A DNA stretch of 64,000 nucleotides from Manihot esculenta (Eukaryota > Streptophyta > Magnoliopsida > Malpighiales > Euphorbiaceae). The stretch's first letter is position 1. Each line of letters opens with the position of its first letter. The stretch is from positions 32,349,691 to 32,413,690 of the forward strand of contig NC_035161.2 of assembly GCF_001659605.2 (NCBI RefSeq), written 5' to 3'. Under the pieces are notes generated by a model. That model ran no database searches. It saw nothing but the letters and a program-made list of their open reading frames with translations, and was not told the DNA's origin. Made by a program: the position numbers and the translations under genes. Below, piece by piece: positions 1-11,656 of this stretch.

Positions 1-256
1 TGTGCTAAAATTTAAATTTGGATCATGTTTGATACTGTCTCATCGAACACTCATACTGAGTTAATATGACATACAACATGACAACATTAACACGGTAACA
101 ATGATTTTGTTTTCTAATCTCTTATCTTTAGTGCATTACAGTTTTTATTATTACAAGTTTGTAACTAAATTTTCTGTTCTAAATCTCAAGCGTTCTTTTT
201 CTCCAGTGTCCATGCTTATATGTTTTCTAATTTACTTAATTAATTCTTATATCCAG

Positions 257-3200
257 TGGCGAAGGAGACAGAATTTGAGTTTTGGGGATTTGTGCTTGTT
301 ATGCTTGCTGCTGTTATGTCTGGGTTTCGCTGGTCCATGACTCAAATTCTTCTGCAGGTATGATCTCATTATTGTTTATTTATGTATGGAACCTAAAGTA
401 TTAGTTACCCATACTTAATGACCTTTTATAGATAAGTAGAGTTGCTTATCTGTCTGTCACTGTTTATCTGATTTTGCTTTTGTTTCTTTCTGCCTCATGG
501 AACTTATTATCTCAAATTGATGATGCATGGCAATCCAAACTGACATCAAGAAAGAAGAATATGGTAGGTGTATCTTTTTTTGGTTCCTCCTACTTGTTTG
601 TTATTGTGATTGTTGCAATCCCCGTTGCTGTTGGTTTGATTTGTAGCATTATATACTTGTAATAATGTGTTTGCAAGGAATGATTCCAGTTATGCTTCTT
701 GAAAGGGCATGTGCAAAAGTGCTTTTAGTAATGTTGTTTTTGGTTATTTGAGCAAGGTAATATTATAATCTCAGTTAAGCTTCATTACTAAAGGTTTAAT
801 ATGTAATATATATCCACAACCTAAAGGATTAATATATATTCACAATTTATGCTGTCTCGATGCATGAATTAATTGCTCTTGTTGTTGATGTCTGAGTAAG
901 ATGATTGATAGGGCTGCTCAAAGGGATTAGTGTCAATCCAATTTATTTCTTCTTTACCATTGATCGACTTATATCCTCTATTTATTTTGCATTAGTATTT
1001 TTACTTGTTTGGGTTTTGATCGAGTTTCATACTCTATGCAACATTAAGGTGCTTTTTTGTTCTTTTCAGGTTTGAAAAATCCACTTACATTGATGAGCTA
1101 TGTGACTCCAATAATGGCGATTGGAACTGCTTTTCTTTCTCTTATATTTGATCCGTGGTATGAATTTGAAAAGAGCGGTTACTTTGATAATTCTTGGCAC
1201 ATTTTTCAGAGCTGCCTCTTGATGTTTTTTGGTGGAACACTGGCCTTTTTCATGGTACAAGTCTAGGTCAAACTTTATTCTTTGGCATTTTATCCTTAAC
1301 TTTTTAATCTTCATTTATTTATTTTTATTTGTGGATGGGTGTGACCCTATTGAATTTTATAAAGTTCTTGGAAAATGAAGATTGGATTTTTCTCTAAACA
1401 CTATGTTTGGAGGAATTTAGAAGGTAAGGTTTTTTAAATAAAGTATCTATTTAGAAGGGAGTTTCTTTAAGTAAGGTAAGGTTTTCAGAATGTGTTGTGG
1501 AGGTTTTGATATTTTACCTACCATATCTTATTTTACTTTACTGTATAGAACCTCCTTTCCCTCCATCCAAACACACTGTTAGAGGATGGTCAAGTATCAA
1601 GTATTTATATGATACTTGTTGATATATGGTAGGCATGTGAAAGAGTCCTCTGAGAGGTTTCATGGTGGATTCTATAAAAGGCATTTACTCTATGCATAGA
1701 GGATTAAAGGTTAGGAAAGATATGTTTGAGGAGATAGTCACACTAGTATTCAAACAGTTTAGGGTAATATGGTGGACTTTCTTATCATTGTTGGATAGAC
1801 CAAGGATTTATATCTTTTCTCTTCGGTGGATGAGTCGTAAACAATAATTTTATGGTATATGATGCCAATGATGTAGTTCTAAATTCTAATAGAAGGATCT
1901 TGAATTGTGGGATCATCAAAGTGCTAGGATTATGGAGAAGTACACTAGAGAAAGTCTCAAGTTAAAAAGAAGTAAAAAGTGAGTTTAGTGCACTGCATTT
2001 ACCAATGCAAGATGGAACGAGCAAAGTTGGTTTAGCCTAGATGTTATAGATGTCTTGCAAAGCCCAAGCACACATTTTAAATACCTTGGTCAAAGTGATA
2101 TTGAAAGCATAGAGGATGTCAGTTGTAAGGGTAAATATGATGGATGAACTGGAGTACTGCAATAAGTTTGATGTGATATCAAAGTAAAATTAAGTTGAAG
2201 GAAAGTTTTACTTAAACTTTATTTAAGTTGTGATGTATATGTGTGTAAAGTTAATTTGAGATAGACTTTGTTATACAACATGTCATTGGAAGTGAAGAGG
2301 ATGTCAACTATCAGGTTAAAATATGGTGGATAAATTGGAGAAGTATGATATGAGTCTGATATGATTGCAAATGCTATTTAAATTGAAGGAAAAAATTCTG
2401 CAGAACCACTGTAGACACTTATGATGTATGACAATGAGTGTTGATTAATGAAAAAAGCATGCATGCAAGATTAATGTAGCAAAAAAAGAATGCTAATGTG
2501 GATGTATGGAAATATAAGGATTGGATAAGAAAATGCACTAGTGAGAAAACTTGCTTATATTTGAAGTTGCAGTCAAAAAAGAAAGAGGCAAACTTAGGAT
2601 GATGCTAGGAGCAGTGAAAAAACATTTAGTGATTTAACTTCTGAAGATGTAGTCCTAAACTGAGTGCAATTGAGAAAAAAATTCCATATAGCTTACCCCA
2701 ACTAGTTTGGGGTTGGATTTAGTTGAGTTGAGATGGGTAAGTTGTAGTTTTCCTGATCTATGATTACGTCACTGTTAAATCTGGGTCAGTTCTAACTCAT
2801 CCAAAAGCTCCGGGAAGGAGCACATGGCCCATATAAGGGCACATTACCCTTTTTCAAATCGATGTGGGATTTAACACAATCCCCTCACACCCAGAACTTT
2901 ACTGGTGCATGATATATTCATGGAAGGCCCAACATCGGAGGGAAGACTCTGATATCATGAAAAATTTTGGGAGGAATTTTTGATTCTATTCCAATTGAAT
3001 AAATCTTCACAAGATTTGAGTATTTATACATGTTATAGGTTATAGGAAGTAAATATGTTAATATAGGAAGTAAATATTGATAGATGGATCAGTTGCTTAA
3101 TCTCAGGGATTGTATAATCATAGACTTGATTTTCCTTCCTGTTTAGATACCGTCTCTCATGTATAAATAGATTGTAATCTCTATTGTGAAATACAACAAA

Positions 3201-6200
3201 ATATTATATTTCTACATGGTATCAGAGCCACCCTGAGTCAGACAAATTGTGCGGAGCTAGTGGGCCTGCGAGGAAAGGGCTACCCGTGTGAGACTAGGTG
3301 GAGCCGCCCAAGGTACTAGCGAACCACAATACCCGAGGGTCCGGTCTTGGTTTAGCAATTGTATTCGATTCAGTTGCGATGAGGACGTTGCAAATTTAGC
3401 AAGGGACAGTGTGACGTCCACCTGCTAGCTTGTGGATTCCGTCTAACATTTGGAGACTTAGGGCTCTGTTCATTTTGGGTTACCCATAAAGGGTAATTTG
3501 GAGACTTAGGGCTCTATTCATTTGGGTTAACCATAAAGGGTAACGTTTGGAGAATTAGGGCTCTATTCATCGGGATTACCCATAAAGGGTAATATTTGGA
3601 GACTCGGGACTCTGTTCATTTGGGTTACCCATAAAGGGTAACATTTGGAGACATTCGGTACTGTTCACGGGTACTGTTCATCGATTACTGTTCACGAGTT
3701 ACTTTCACGGGTTCTGTTCTTTTGATCGTTTGTTTATTTTGATTGTTTAGGGTTGGTTGTCTTTATGGCTGAAATTGATTATATATGTAATAAGTTGAGC
3801 ATAGTTAACATTTATGCTCCAACTTGAGGGGGAATGTTATAGGTTATAAGAAGTAAATATGTTAATATAGGAAGTAAATATTGATAGATGGATTAGTTGC
3901 TTAATCTCAGGGATTGTATAATTATAGACTTGATTTTCCTTCGTGTTTAGATATCGTCTCTCATGTATAAATAGATTGTAATCTCTATTGTGAAATACAA
4001 CAAAATATTATATTTCTACAATACACAAAGAATCAACCTAAAATAGGAATATTTATGATAAAAATAAAATCTTTGTAATCAAGCCTAATTAGGATCCTAA
4101 AGGTTTGAATCCTCTTAATTAGGAATCTTCTATGTTAGTCAACACTTTCCCTCAAATTGGTGTATAGATATCTTACATGCCCAACTTGCAAATCAAGGTG
4201 TGATAGGTCTTGTTGTTGAGTCTTTTAATAAATATATTAGCTAACTGTTCATCGGAAATCATATGATTTAATCTCAAGACACTATTTATTAACTTCTCTT
4301 TAATGAAGTGTCGATCAATCTCTGCATGCTTCGTTCGGTCATGATGAACCGAATTGTAAGCTATATTGATGGCAGCTTTGTTGTCGCAGTATAAGAGGAG
4401 TTTGTCTCTTTTCAACAGTTTTAGTTCCTCCAACAATTTCTGCAATCATAGGAGTCCACAAACACTTTGTGCTATAGCTCTATATTTTGCCTCAACACTT
4501 GATCGAGCAACAACACTTTGTTTTTTGCTTCTCCAAGTGATAAGATTTCCTCCCACAAGTGTGTATTAACCACTAGTCGACCTCCCATCATCAGGGGATC
4601 CAGCCCAATCTGTATCTTTGAATGCGTGTATACGGAGATGACCGTGTTTAAAGAATAGAATACCATTTTCCAGAAGCAGACTTCAAGTATCGCAAAATGT
4701 GAAAAACAGCTTACATGTGGGACTCACGAGGATCATGCATAAACTGACTGGCTAAGCTGACTGCATATGCAATGTCTGGTCGAGTATGTGAAAGATAAAT
4801 CAGTTTACTTACCAACCTCTGATATTTATTAATATCCACTGATTCACCAATCCTTGCTTGTAGCTTGTGATTGCTCTCAGTGGGAGTTTCTGCTGGTTTG
4901 CAACCTAACATACCAGTTTCTTCCAAAAGATCCAGAATGTATTTTCTCTAAGAAATAAAGATTCCCTTCTTTGACCTGCCAACCTCGATTTCCAGGAAAT
5001 ATTGCAGTTTTCCTAGATCTTTGATTTCGAACTCCTAAGTCAAAAGGTTTTTCAGCCTAGTCATCTCTTCAATGTCATCCCCTGTCGTTACTATGTCATC
5101 AACATAGACTATGAGAAGAAGAGTAATTTTATCCTTGTGATGTCTGATAAATAGGGTATGGTCAGTATTGCTCTGTTGATTGCCAAAGAAAATCATAGCT
5201 CTACTGAATCGATCAAACTAAGCTCTGGGTGATTGTTTCTACCCATACAAAGCCTTCTTTAGCCTGCACACCTTTTCTTGTATTTTCTTATGGAGGAATT
5301 TTATATATACTTTCTCCTCTAAGTCTCCATGGAGGAATGCTTTTTTCACATCAAATTGCTGTAGGTCCTAGTCAAAGTTGATAGCGCAAGATAGCAATAT
5401 TTTGATTGAGTTTATTTTGGCAATAGGGGCAAATGTCTCCTAATAATTCACTCTATGGGTTTGAGTATATCTCTTGACAACTAGTCTGGCCTTGAATCTT
5501 TTAATTGATCCATCTGCTTTATGTTTCACAGTGAACACCCATTTGTAGCCAACTAGTTTTTTTCAGGTGGAAGAGACATCAACTCCTAGGTCTCATTTTT
5601 ATCAAGGCTTTCATTTCTTCAATTATTGTTCCCTTCCAATTAGAATTTTTGAAAACTTCCTTCCAATCCTGTGGATAGACATAGAGGAAATAGACAAAGC
5701 AAAGACTCTATAAGATAGAGACAAAGGATCATAAGAGAGAAAGTTAGAAATAGAGTGCTTTGTGCAAGACCTAACTCTTTTTCTTTGAGCAATTGGTTTA
5801 TATAGATTATCAATAGGCTCAAGGTTTAGGGATGACTCACCAAATAGAGAAAAGGAAGATTCATGACACTGAGTAGGCTGTACAATGACTTTTTTTGTTT
5901 CTGTTTTGTCTCTTTCCGAGTATCTTCTTAAATCTGATTTATCTAAACGTTCAATTTGATCACCAATAGTCTCCCCTTGTATAGTAGTCTCCTGATCACC
6001 AATAGTCTCCCCTGTATAGTAGTCTCCTCTAGAGTATAAACCATCTTGTGAAAAGATTAAAAACAAGAAAACACATTACTCTTTGCTTTTATTAAATAAA
6101 TCCAAGTTATACGAGTGCAACAATTAATAAAAATAACAAACTGATGATTACGAGAGAGTGAGACCGTTTGAGTAGGTCCCCAAATATCAGAATGGATCAT

Positions 6201-9146
6201 TACAAAAGGGATCGTACTCTTATTGTTACTGAAAGGATAATAAGTTTTTGTATGTTTAGTATACTCACAAACATCACAAAATAAAAAAACCACATTTAGC
6301 CTTGGAAAATAAATCAGGATAAAGTTTCTCTAAAACAAAGAAAAATGGGTGTTTTAACCGTTGATACCACTGTATGATTTTTTGGTTGACATTGTGATTT
6401 CTTTCAAAAAGAGTCCGAGGTGAATTCAAACTTAGATTCTCTTCTAATATATATAAGTCATTGTGCAGTCTACCATTGTCTATCCTCTTTCCAGTTTGAA
6501 GGTCTTGGATAACACAGTGGTTTGAAAAAAATTCAATTTACAGTTAAATGCTTTGATAAGAGCACTAACAGATAAAAGATTAATAGGGAAATGAGGAACA
6601 TGAAGAACAGAGGAACATGAAGAACAGAGGAACATGAAGAATAGAGGATAATTTGATTTTTGGAGTACAAACAATAGAATCAGTTCCAGATATAGGAGTG
6701 AAAGAACTATCTGCGATTAGACATGGAATATAATTAAGGAATCCTTTAGAGAAGTCCGTCATATGTCTATTTGCACCGGAATCAATAATCCATGGAGCAG
6801 AATCAAAAGACGAAATAAAAGTATTTTAAGAAGTCCTTACATTATCCAGACAAGTCACTGTTATTTCAAGAAAAACCACCCTTTTTCCGTCAAAAACAGT
6901 GAAAAGTTACTGTTACTGAAGAAAGAATTACTGTTTACCGACGAAAAAGGCACAGGTCCAGCAGATCAAAAGCGTGACTTAAAGACGTCTGTCGAAAAAA
7001 AACCACCGAAAAATGTCTCCCACGCTGGAAAAAGGTGAACCAAGTCACGGGTCTACACAGGTAAGAGGTGGGACTCGAAGGCGAGTCTGTCGGAAAGGAT
7101 CACTGTTGAAAAAAACCACCGGAAAACATCACACATGCCAGCCCGTGCGACGGTCCAGTAACCCTGTTGGTGGCGGCAACGAGATAAAAAAAAGCTCCTA
7201 AATATGGTAGTACCAAAAAGGTGGATCTAGAGTTTTAGAAACCCCAATAAGAAAAAATTTAATTTAAACCTTAAATCAAGAAAAAGCTTTGATACCATAT
7301 TAAATCTGGGTCAGGCCTAACTCATCACTACACTCCAAAAGCTAGCTTAAAGGGAAGGAGTGCCTATGGCCCATATAAGGGGCACATTGCTTTTTTCCAA
7401 ACCAATGTGGATTTAACAGTCATTGAAGAAATTAACCTATTCTTTGATGTTGCAGGTTTTAACGGAATACGTTCTGGTTTCAGTAACTAGTGCTGTCACT
7501 GTAACTATTGCTGGTGTTGTCAAGGAGGCTGTCACTATATTGGTATAAGCTTTTACTACATCGTTGTTCTCTTTCTTGATTAGGCAAAAATATGTTGCCC
7601 TACCAACAGTTTTCTGTTCAGACTCACTGGCCTTTTTTTTTTTAATGCTGAAATCTTTTTTTAACTTTCATCCATGTATGAACTATGCTAACTAAGCTGA
7701 ATGGTAAAAAGGATCTATATTAGCTGACCACAACTAGTTTGAATCTTTGAGATCTTGTGTGAACTATTCTTTACCATTCTTTGAAGACATAAGCTGCATC
7801 ATGCAAGTCCCAACACTTTGAAGACAAGAACTGCATCCTATTAGTAACAGAGCCTTATCTATAAGATATATGCTTGTGTAAAATCCTTATTTGTTTCCTC
7901 GTTGATTTCTCACTAGTTCTATCACAATGCTGCAGTGTAACTTCGGTCTCTGTCTCTCATATGTTGTTTGCATTATTTTTCCACTTAAATTCTTACAATA
8001 TGTTGTTCTCTTTGCTATGCAATTATTTTAGCTATCCTTAATGGTTTTTAGTTTCGGTAATAACTGCTTATCAAGAGGCTTCTAATGCCTGGCGCTTGCT
8101 AACAGTTGTACTGATATTTATTATGCATATCAGGTTGCAGTCTTTTACTTCCATGACAAATTTACACGGTTAAAAGGTGTTGGCCTTTTAATCATAATGG
8201 TGGGCGTGAGTTTATTCAATTGGTACAAGTAAGTCATTTATCAGTAGAGTCTTGAAATTATCTAGTATATCTTGTTCTCAATTGATCCATTTTTTCTCCA
8301 AATTCAAGTGAAATTTGTTTCTGTATTTGCTTTTTCTTGGTCTTTAGTTGTTTTACAGATCTAAACCACAGGAATGACTGAAATTTGACATTTAGACCAA
8401 GGAATATAGAGGCCCTTGTATGATTTAGTCCAGAGTCCTTAACATTTTTGTTTTCATTTTCAAGTTTCAAAGCATATCTTGATTAGTTATCACTTGAGAA
8501 GAAAGTTGTCCACTAGTTATCACTTGGTTCTTAGTACTGCATTCAACTTTTTGAATGACACGTATAAGGTTGAGCAGCTATAACACTAGTTTCTATGCTA
8601 ACTGGATAAGCCAATTATTAGGATATATAACTTGTTCATGACTTATTTTTCTGTAGCAGTCTTGCCGTGTAAAATCTCTCCTTTTGTTACTTGTTTGAAT
8701 CAGTTAGAAAGGTTGATCTGTCTTGAAGTTTGATTCTGACTGATGGAACCCATTTTAATTTTTAACCTTAAATGAAAGAAAGATGGAAGTGGGTGACTAA
8801 AACCATTAATAGAGAGCCAAAGCTCTAAATCAAGTTGTGGAAAAATTGAAGGAAAGAATATAATATATCTTGCAGCTTTGTCTCCTAAATTTGACTAGTC
8901 TTTCATCCTAGATTTTACTCTCACCAATGTTGTACTTCCAATTAGTAAACATTCAATTTCTATTCAATTGAAGTTTTGCTAATGCAGAATATTTATCATA
9001 TTAAGATATTGTAATGCAATTCATGGTTATTCAGATATGAAAAGCTACAAAAGCGTCAGATGAGTGAAAATGACTTGGCTGGATCACCTGCAGCAAATCT
9101 TGCTGCAAAATATGTTATACTTGAGGAAATGGATGATGGCAGCTAG
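257..9146 (+). CDS. Sugar-phosphate/nucleotide-sugar transporter, TPT/NST family (3' part)
   Basis: This is the C-terminal 196 residues of a drug/metabolite-superfamily transporter, resembling the Arabidopsis At1g06470 type. Its 5' exons lie left of the window. Exons: 257-357, 551-563, 1070-1254, 7456-7542, 8134-8228 and 9035-9146 (stop TAG). All phases agree; the first exon starts with two bases of a split Val codon. Visible landmarks are SGFRWSMTQILLQ, then KEEYGLKNPLTLMSYVTPIMA, then LTEYVLVSVTSAVTVTIAGVVKEA (the conserved TPT core), and a last membrane segment ending LFNWYKYEKLQKRQ. The hydrophilic tail ends in YVILEEMDDGS. Proteins of this family exchange phosphorylated sugars or nucleotide sugars across Golgi, ER or plastid membranes; the substrate here is not known. 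Exon 2 is only 13 nt and the 6.2-kb intron 1255-7455 is packed with transposon relics, yet the coding exons look intact. Homology is strong; orthology is inferred. Confidence 0.88.
1396..1581. repeat. Candidate MITE with terminal inverted repeats
   Basis: About 185 bp inside the 6.2-kb transporter intron. The left end reads ACACTATGTTTGGAGGA. The reverse complement of the right end reads ACAGTGTGTTTGGATGGAGGG. The two match imperfectly over about 15-18 bp. No coding capacity is visible. A TA or TAA-like target duplication may flank it but is not clear, so the superfamily is left open. Confidence 0.45.
1660..2740 (+). mobile_element. Degenerate RTE-type LINE (reverse transcriptase relic)
   Basis: Conceptual translation, with several frameshifts and stops, gives pieces typical of plant RTE-like LINE reverse transcriptase. 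Near 1853-1960 there is a YDANDVVL stretch where the polymerase ADD box is expected, followed by LWRSTLES. Near 2076 there is FKYLGQSDIE (family pattern F-x-YLGS), and near 2370 LKLKEKI. The relic ends near 2694-2740 with CCCCAACTAGTTTGGGGTTG, a motif commonly seen at the 3' end of this type of element. It is clearly dead. It lies just upstream of the LTR element that begins at 2773. Confidence 0.6.
3031..4020 (+). mobile_element. Small non-autonomous LTR element (TRIM-like), nested insertion
   Basis: Two direct LTRs of exactly 186 bp, at 3031-3216 and 3835-4020, start TGTTATAGG and end TTTCTACA. They differ at five positions by eye. A tRNA-Met-type primer binding site, TGGTATCAGAGCC (3217-3229), follows the left LTR directly. 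A polypurine tract, TTGAGGGGGAA (ending 3834), precedes the right LTR. The 5-bp direct repeat ATACA flanks the whole unit (3026-3030 and 4021-4025). The 618-bp interior has no credible ORF; it holds a tandem repeat of about 49 bp. Each LTR carries TATAAATAG near its end as a likely promoter. The element needed enzymes from another copy to move. It sits in the Copia relic and is therefore younger than it. Confidence 0.9.
3449..3650 (+). repeat. Tandem repeat, about four 48-49 bp units, each with a hairpin
   Basis: Units begin TTTGGAGA at 3449, 3497, 3546 and 3595, with a partial fifth at 3644. Each unit contains GGGCTCTRTTCAT and a palindrome of the form GTTACCC-ATAAA-GGGTAAC, a 7-bp stem with a 5-nt loop, slightly eroded in some copies. 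The repeat lies in the interior of the 990-bp LTR element. It is followed by shorter CTGTTCAC/T-rich repeats up to about 3720. Confidence 0.85.
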
Positions 9147-9699
9147 AGCTTTTACATTCCTTCAGTAAGTCTCCTTTATGCTGTTGGCACTGTTTTGATA
9201 TGATATGATATTGCAATTTGACATTTTGAATCCTAAAGGGATGCTGTTGAAATTTAGGTTCTCTGTTGGAGAAGCTTGCGATGAGCGCCGCTGGCAACTT
9301 ACGTCGTATTTACCAATTTCTTCATCATCAACATTTGCACTTTACCTTGTATGTTAAGGAGTTCTGGAAACTGCAATTCAGTCCAGATGTATTCAACTTT
9401 TTGCCTTACCATGACTACCGGAGTATAGTTTCTTTTTTTCTTTTCTTTTCCTTTTATTTTTTTCTTTTTTTAATTCCAAAAGTTTCTTAAGCCTTTCAGT
9501 TTTAAGGAATACTTTCTCCTGCATAAGATACACTTCTGTTAATGCTTAATTTGGATTTTGGTTTTCTCGGGAGGACAGTGTAAAGCTTACGCTGGTTAAT
9601 CTGTACAAGTTGTTAGTCTATGTTATTTTCCTGTTCTGTTCCTTTTTGTTGCTCTAAATCTGTACAATGAGTTTTTGACAATAGAAAGAACAAGTATGG

Positions 9700-11656
9700 T
9701 AATAATCATCGCCTATTCGCTCAAAAAAAATCATAATTTTACAGTTTTTATATTTATAATAAAAACATTTAATTCTAAATTAACTTCATTAAATTTAAAT
9801 TAATTCATATGATATATCAAATGTCATTATTTTTATCACATAAGTAAAATTAAATTTTAGTTAAAATTTTAAATTCTTAATTACCTAAAATTTCTAAATA
9901 GAATTTTTTTAAGTGAAAGAAAATTAATATTTTAATTATATAATTTGAAAATTTTATATAATTAAGGGTTTAAGATATTAATTAAAATTTAATTTTAGTT
10001 AATTAAATTGTTTATATGATAAAAATAATAATACAAGGTGTGGTATAAATTAATTTAAAAAATTATTATAATTATAATAAATCTAAAATTAAAAATTTTA
10101 ACTATAAATATAAAAATCTATAAAATTGTGAATTTTTGAGCTAATTAGTAAATAATTATTAATACTTATGTTGGCTTCTTGGGGATGTAACCAATTCTTT
10201 GACTGAATTGGTTTCCCGTTGAACATCATCCTCAACAATGGATGGCGTTTACTGCTTTTAATTGGAAAAAAAAAAAAATGCAAGTTAGTAAATTTATCTT
10301 GTATTTATAAACCTACATATTAGTTAAGTTTTTGTTAATTCAAGCAGAAATACTAAAAGGTTGCCAACTCTATTTTTAATTGAAAAACAAATTTTTAGTT
10401 CTTGAAATTTTATTTTATCAATAGTTTAGTTTCTTAATTTAGTAAATTAGGTCCTATTAAATTAAAAATTTTAAATTATAAGTATTAAAATATAGATTAA
10501 TTATTTTGAACGTCCTTAATAATTTTGATTATCTATTGATAAAGTGAAGCTTTAATACTTTAACTATTTACAAAATACTAAATATATTAAATTATTATTA
10601 TTCAATATTATCAAAAGCATCTCGGTTATCCTTTTTTAAATATATTAACTTATTATTATTTTCAATGCCTATAAAAAAAAGAGTTGCCCAGACAAATGAG
10701 GAGTCTGACAATTTTTGAGAAAGCTTGGAAATTCTTGGAAGTATGAAACGCTCACAGAGCTATACTTGGTCATAATTGAATCAGCAAGAACTTGGTGCCA
10801 CATCAAGTCAAAATCCAATTTGAACAGTGATATTGAGATGCATGCCATATATTTCACATGAATTGCTAATTCTGGTGGATAACATATGAGATATAAAATA
10901 CTTTATGATCAAAATACATGTTTACGATTAGATTAGATTAAAAAATAAATATAAATCTTCATCATAGTAGTAGACTTCTCTGATCCCTATCGAGATCATA
11001 AATGTACATATTATGAACCGCGCTAATGTAACGTGGATGAGAGGATAGAGTATAGCTAATTGGCTCCGTATTTATTAGTCAACTGTCTATCATTAATGAG
11101 CCGTCTGACCCACCTGTCACAGAATATCTCTATCTGATCTGACGAGATGGAAGTTAGAGAGTATCAAGTATATATATGCTGAATCAAACTATACTTGGAC
11201 ATCACTTAACTTATCTCCAAACTTATCATTGAAATTTCTTCTCAAACCTTAATCTAGCCAAATCGACAATCAACTCTATGAACTCCTAACTACTAATTTT
11301 GATCCATTGATTCCTAAAATCGAATCCTAATCCAAGTGTCCTATTTGGAGAATCTATGGAATCTCATATCATGATCTTGTTTCCCTCCAAAAATAGAATC
11401 ATTTTCCCACATTATAAGCCCTACAAAAAGTTTAATGTTTTTCTAATGTGGGATTTGTAATTTTACATAATTTACAAACTCAATAACACTAACTACTTGT
11501 AACCAATGATTTTGGTTTCTATACAGTGAGGAAAATTTCCAAACTCAGATATGCTTTTTGTATGCCCATTTGGGATAGCATTTGGAATTGTGGGTTTGCA
11601 AAATCACCCTTTTGAATGTGCTTTGTGTTGGCCATACCTTTCGTTTTTGCTTAGGC
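9700..11656. other. AT-rich intergenic region
   Basis: Between the transporter 3' UTR and the K+ channel gene. It is very AT-rich from 9730 to 10670, with only short chance ORFs. From 10980 to 11500 the composition is more balanced, but no gene, RNA or recognisable repeat is visible. Both flanking genes end towards this region, so it probably holds two 3' UTRs. Confidence 0.6.

Larger units (their letters stand above)
2773..7418 (-). mobile_element. Degenerate Ty1/Copia LTR retrotransposon, gag-poor, within transporter intron
   Basis: The element is reverse-oriented. Its 3' LTR is 2773-2876 (104 bp) and its 5' LTR 7298-7418 (121 bp); both have the TGTTAAATC/GATTTAACA type of ends, the 5' LTR having lost the G of its right-end dinucleotide. 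A tRNA-Met-type primer site (TGGTATCAAAGC, minus strand) abuts 7297 and a purine tract abuts 2877. Flanks GTCAC (2768-2772) and GTCAT (7419-7423) look like a target duplication with one change. Reading leftward: protease DSGA near 6780, GAG-pre-integrase and LLSVSALIK near 6550, integrase HSDIWGP near 6190, reverse transcriptase YVDD near 5100, and RNase H with CDNKAAINIA and KHAEIDRHFI at 4173-4445. This is the Copia order. Most of gag is absent and many stops and frameshifts interrupt the rest. A smaller element (3031-4020) is inserted in it. Confidence 0.85.

Noticed and set aside
101..340. 79-codon + strand ORF starting at 101
   Set aside because: Wrong frame relative to the transporter exon 257-357, which matches the family; its hydrophobic look comes from intron T-richness.
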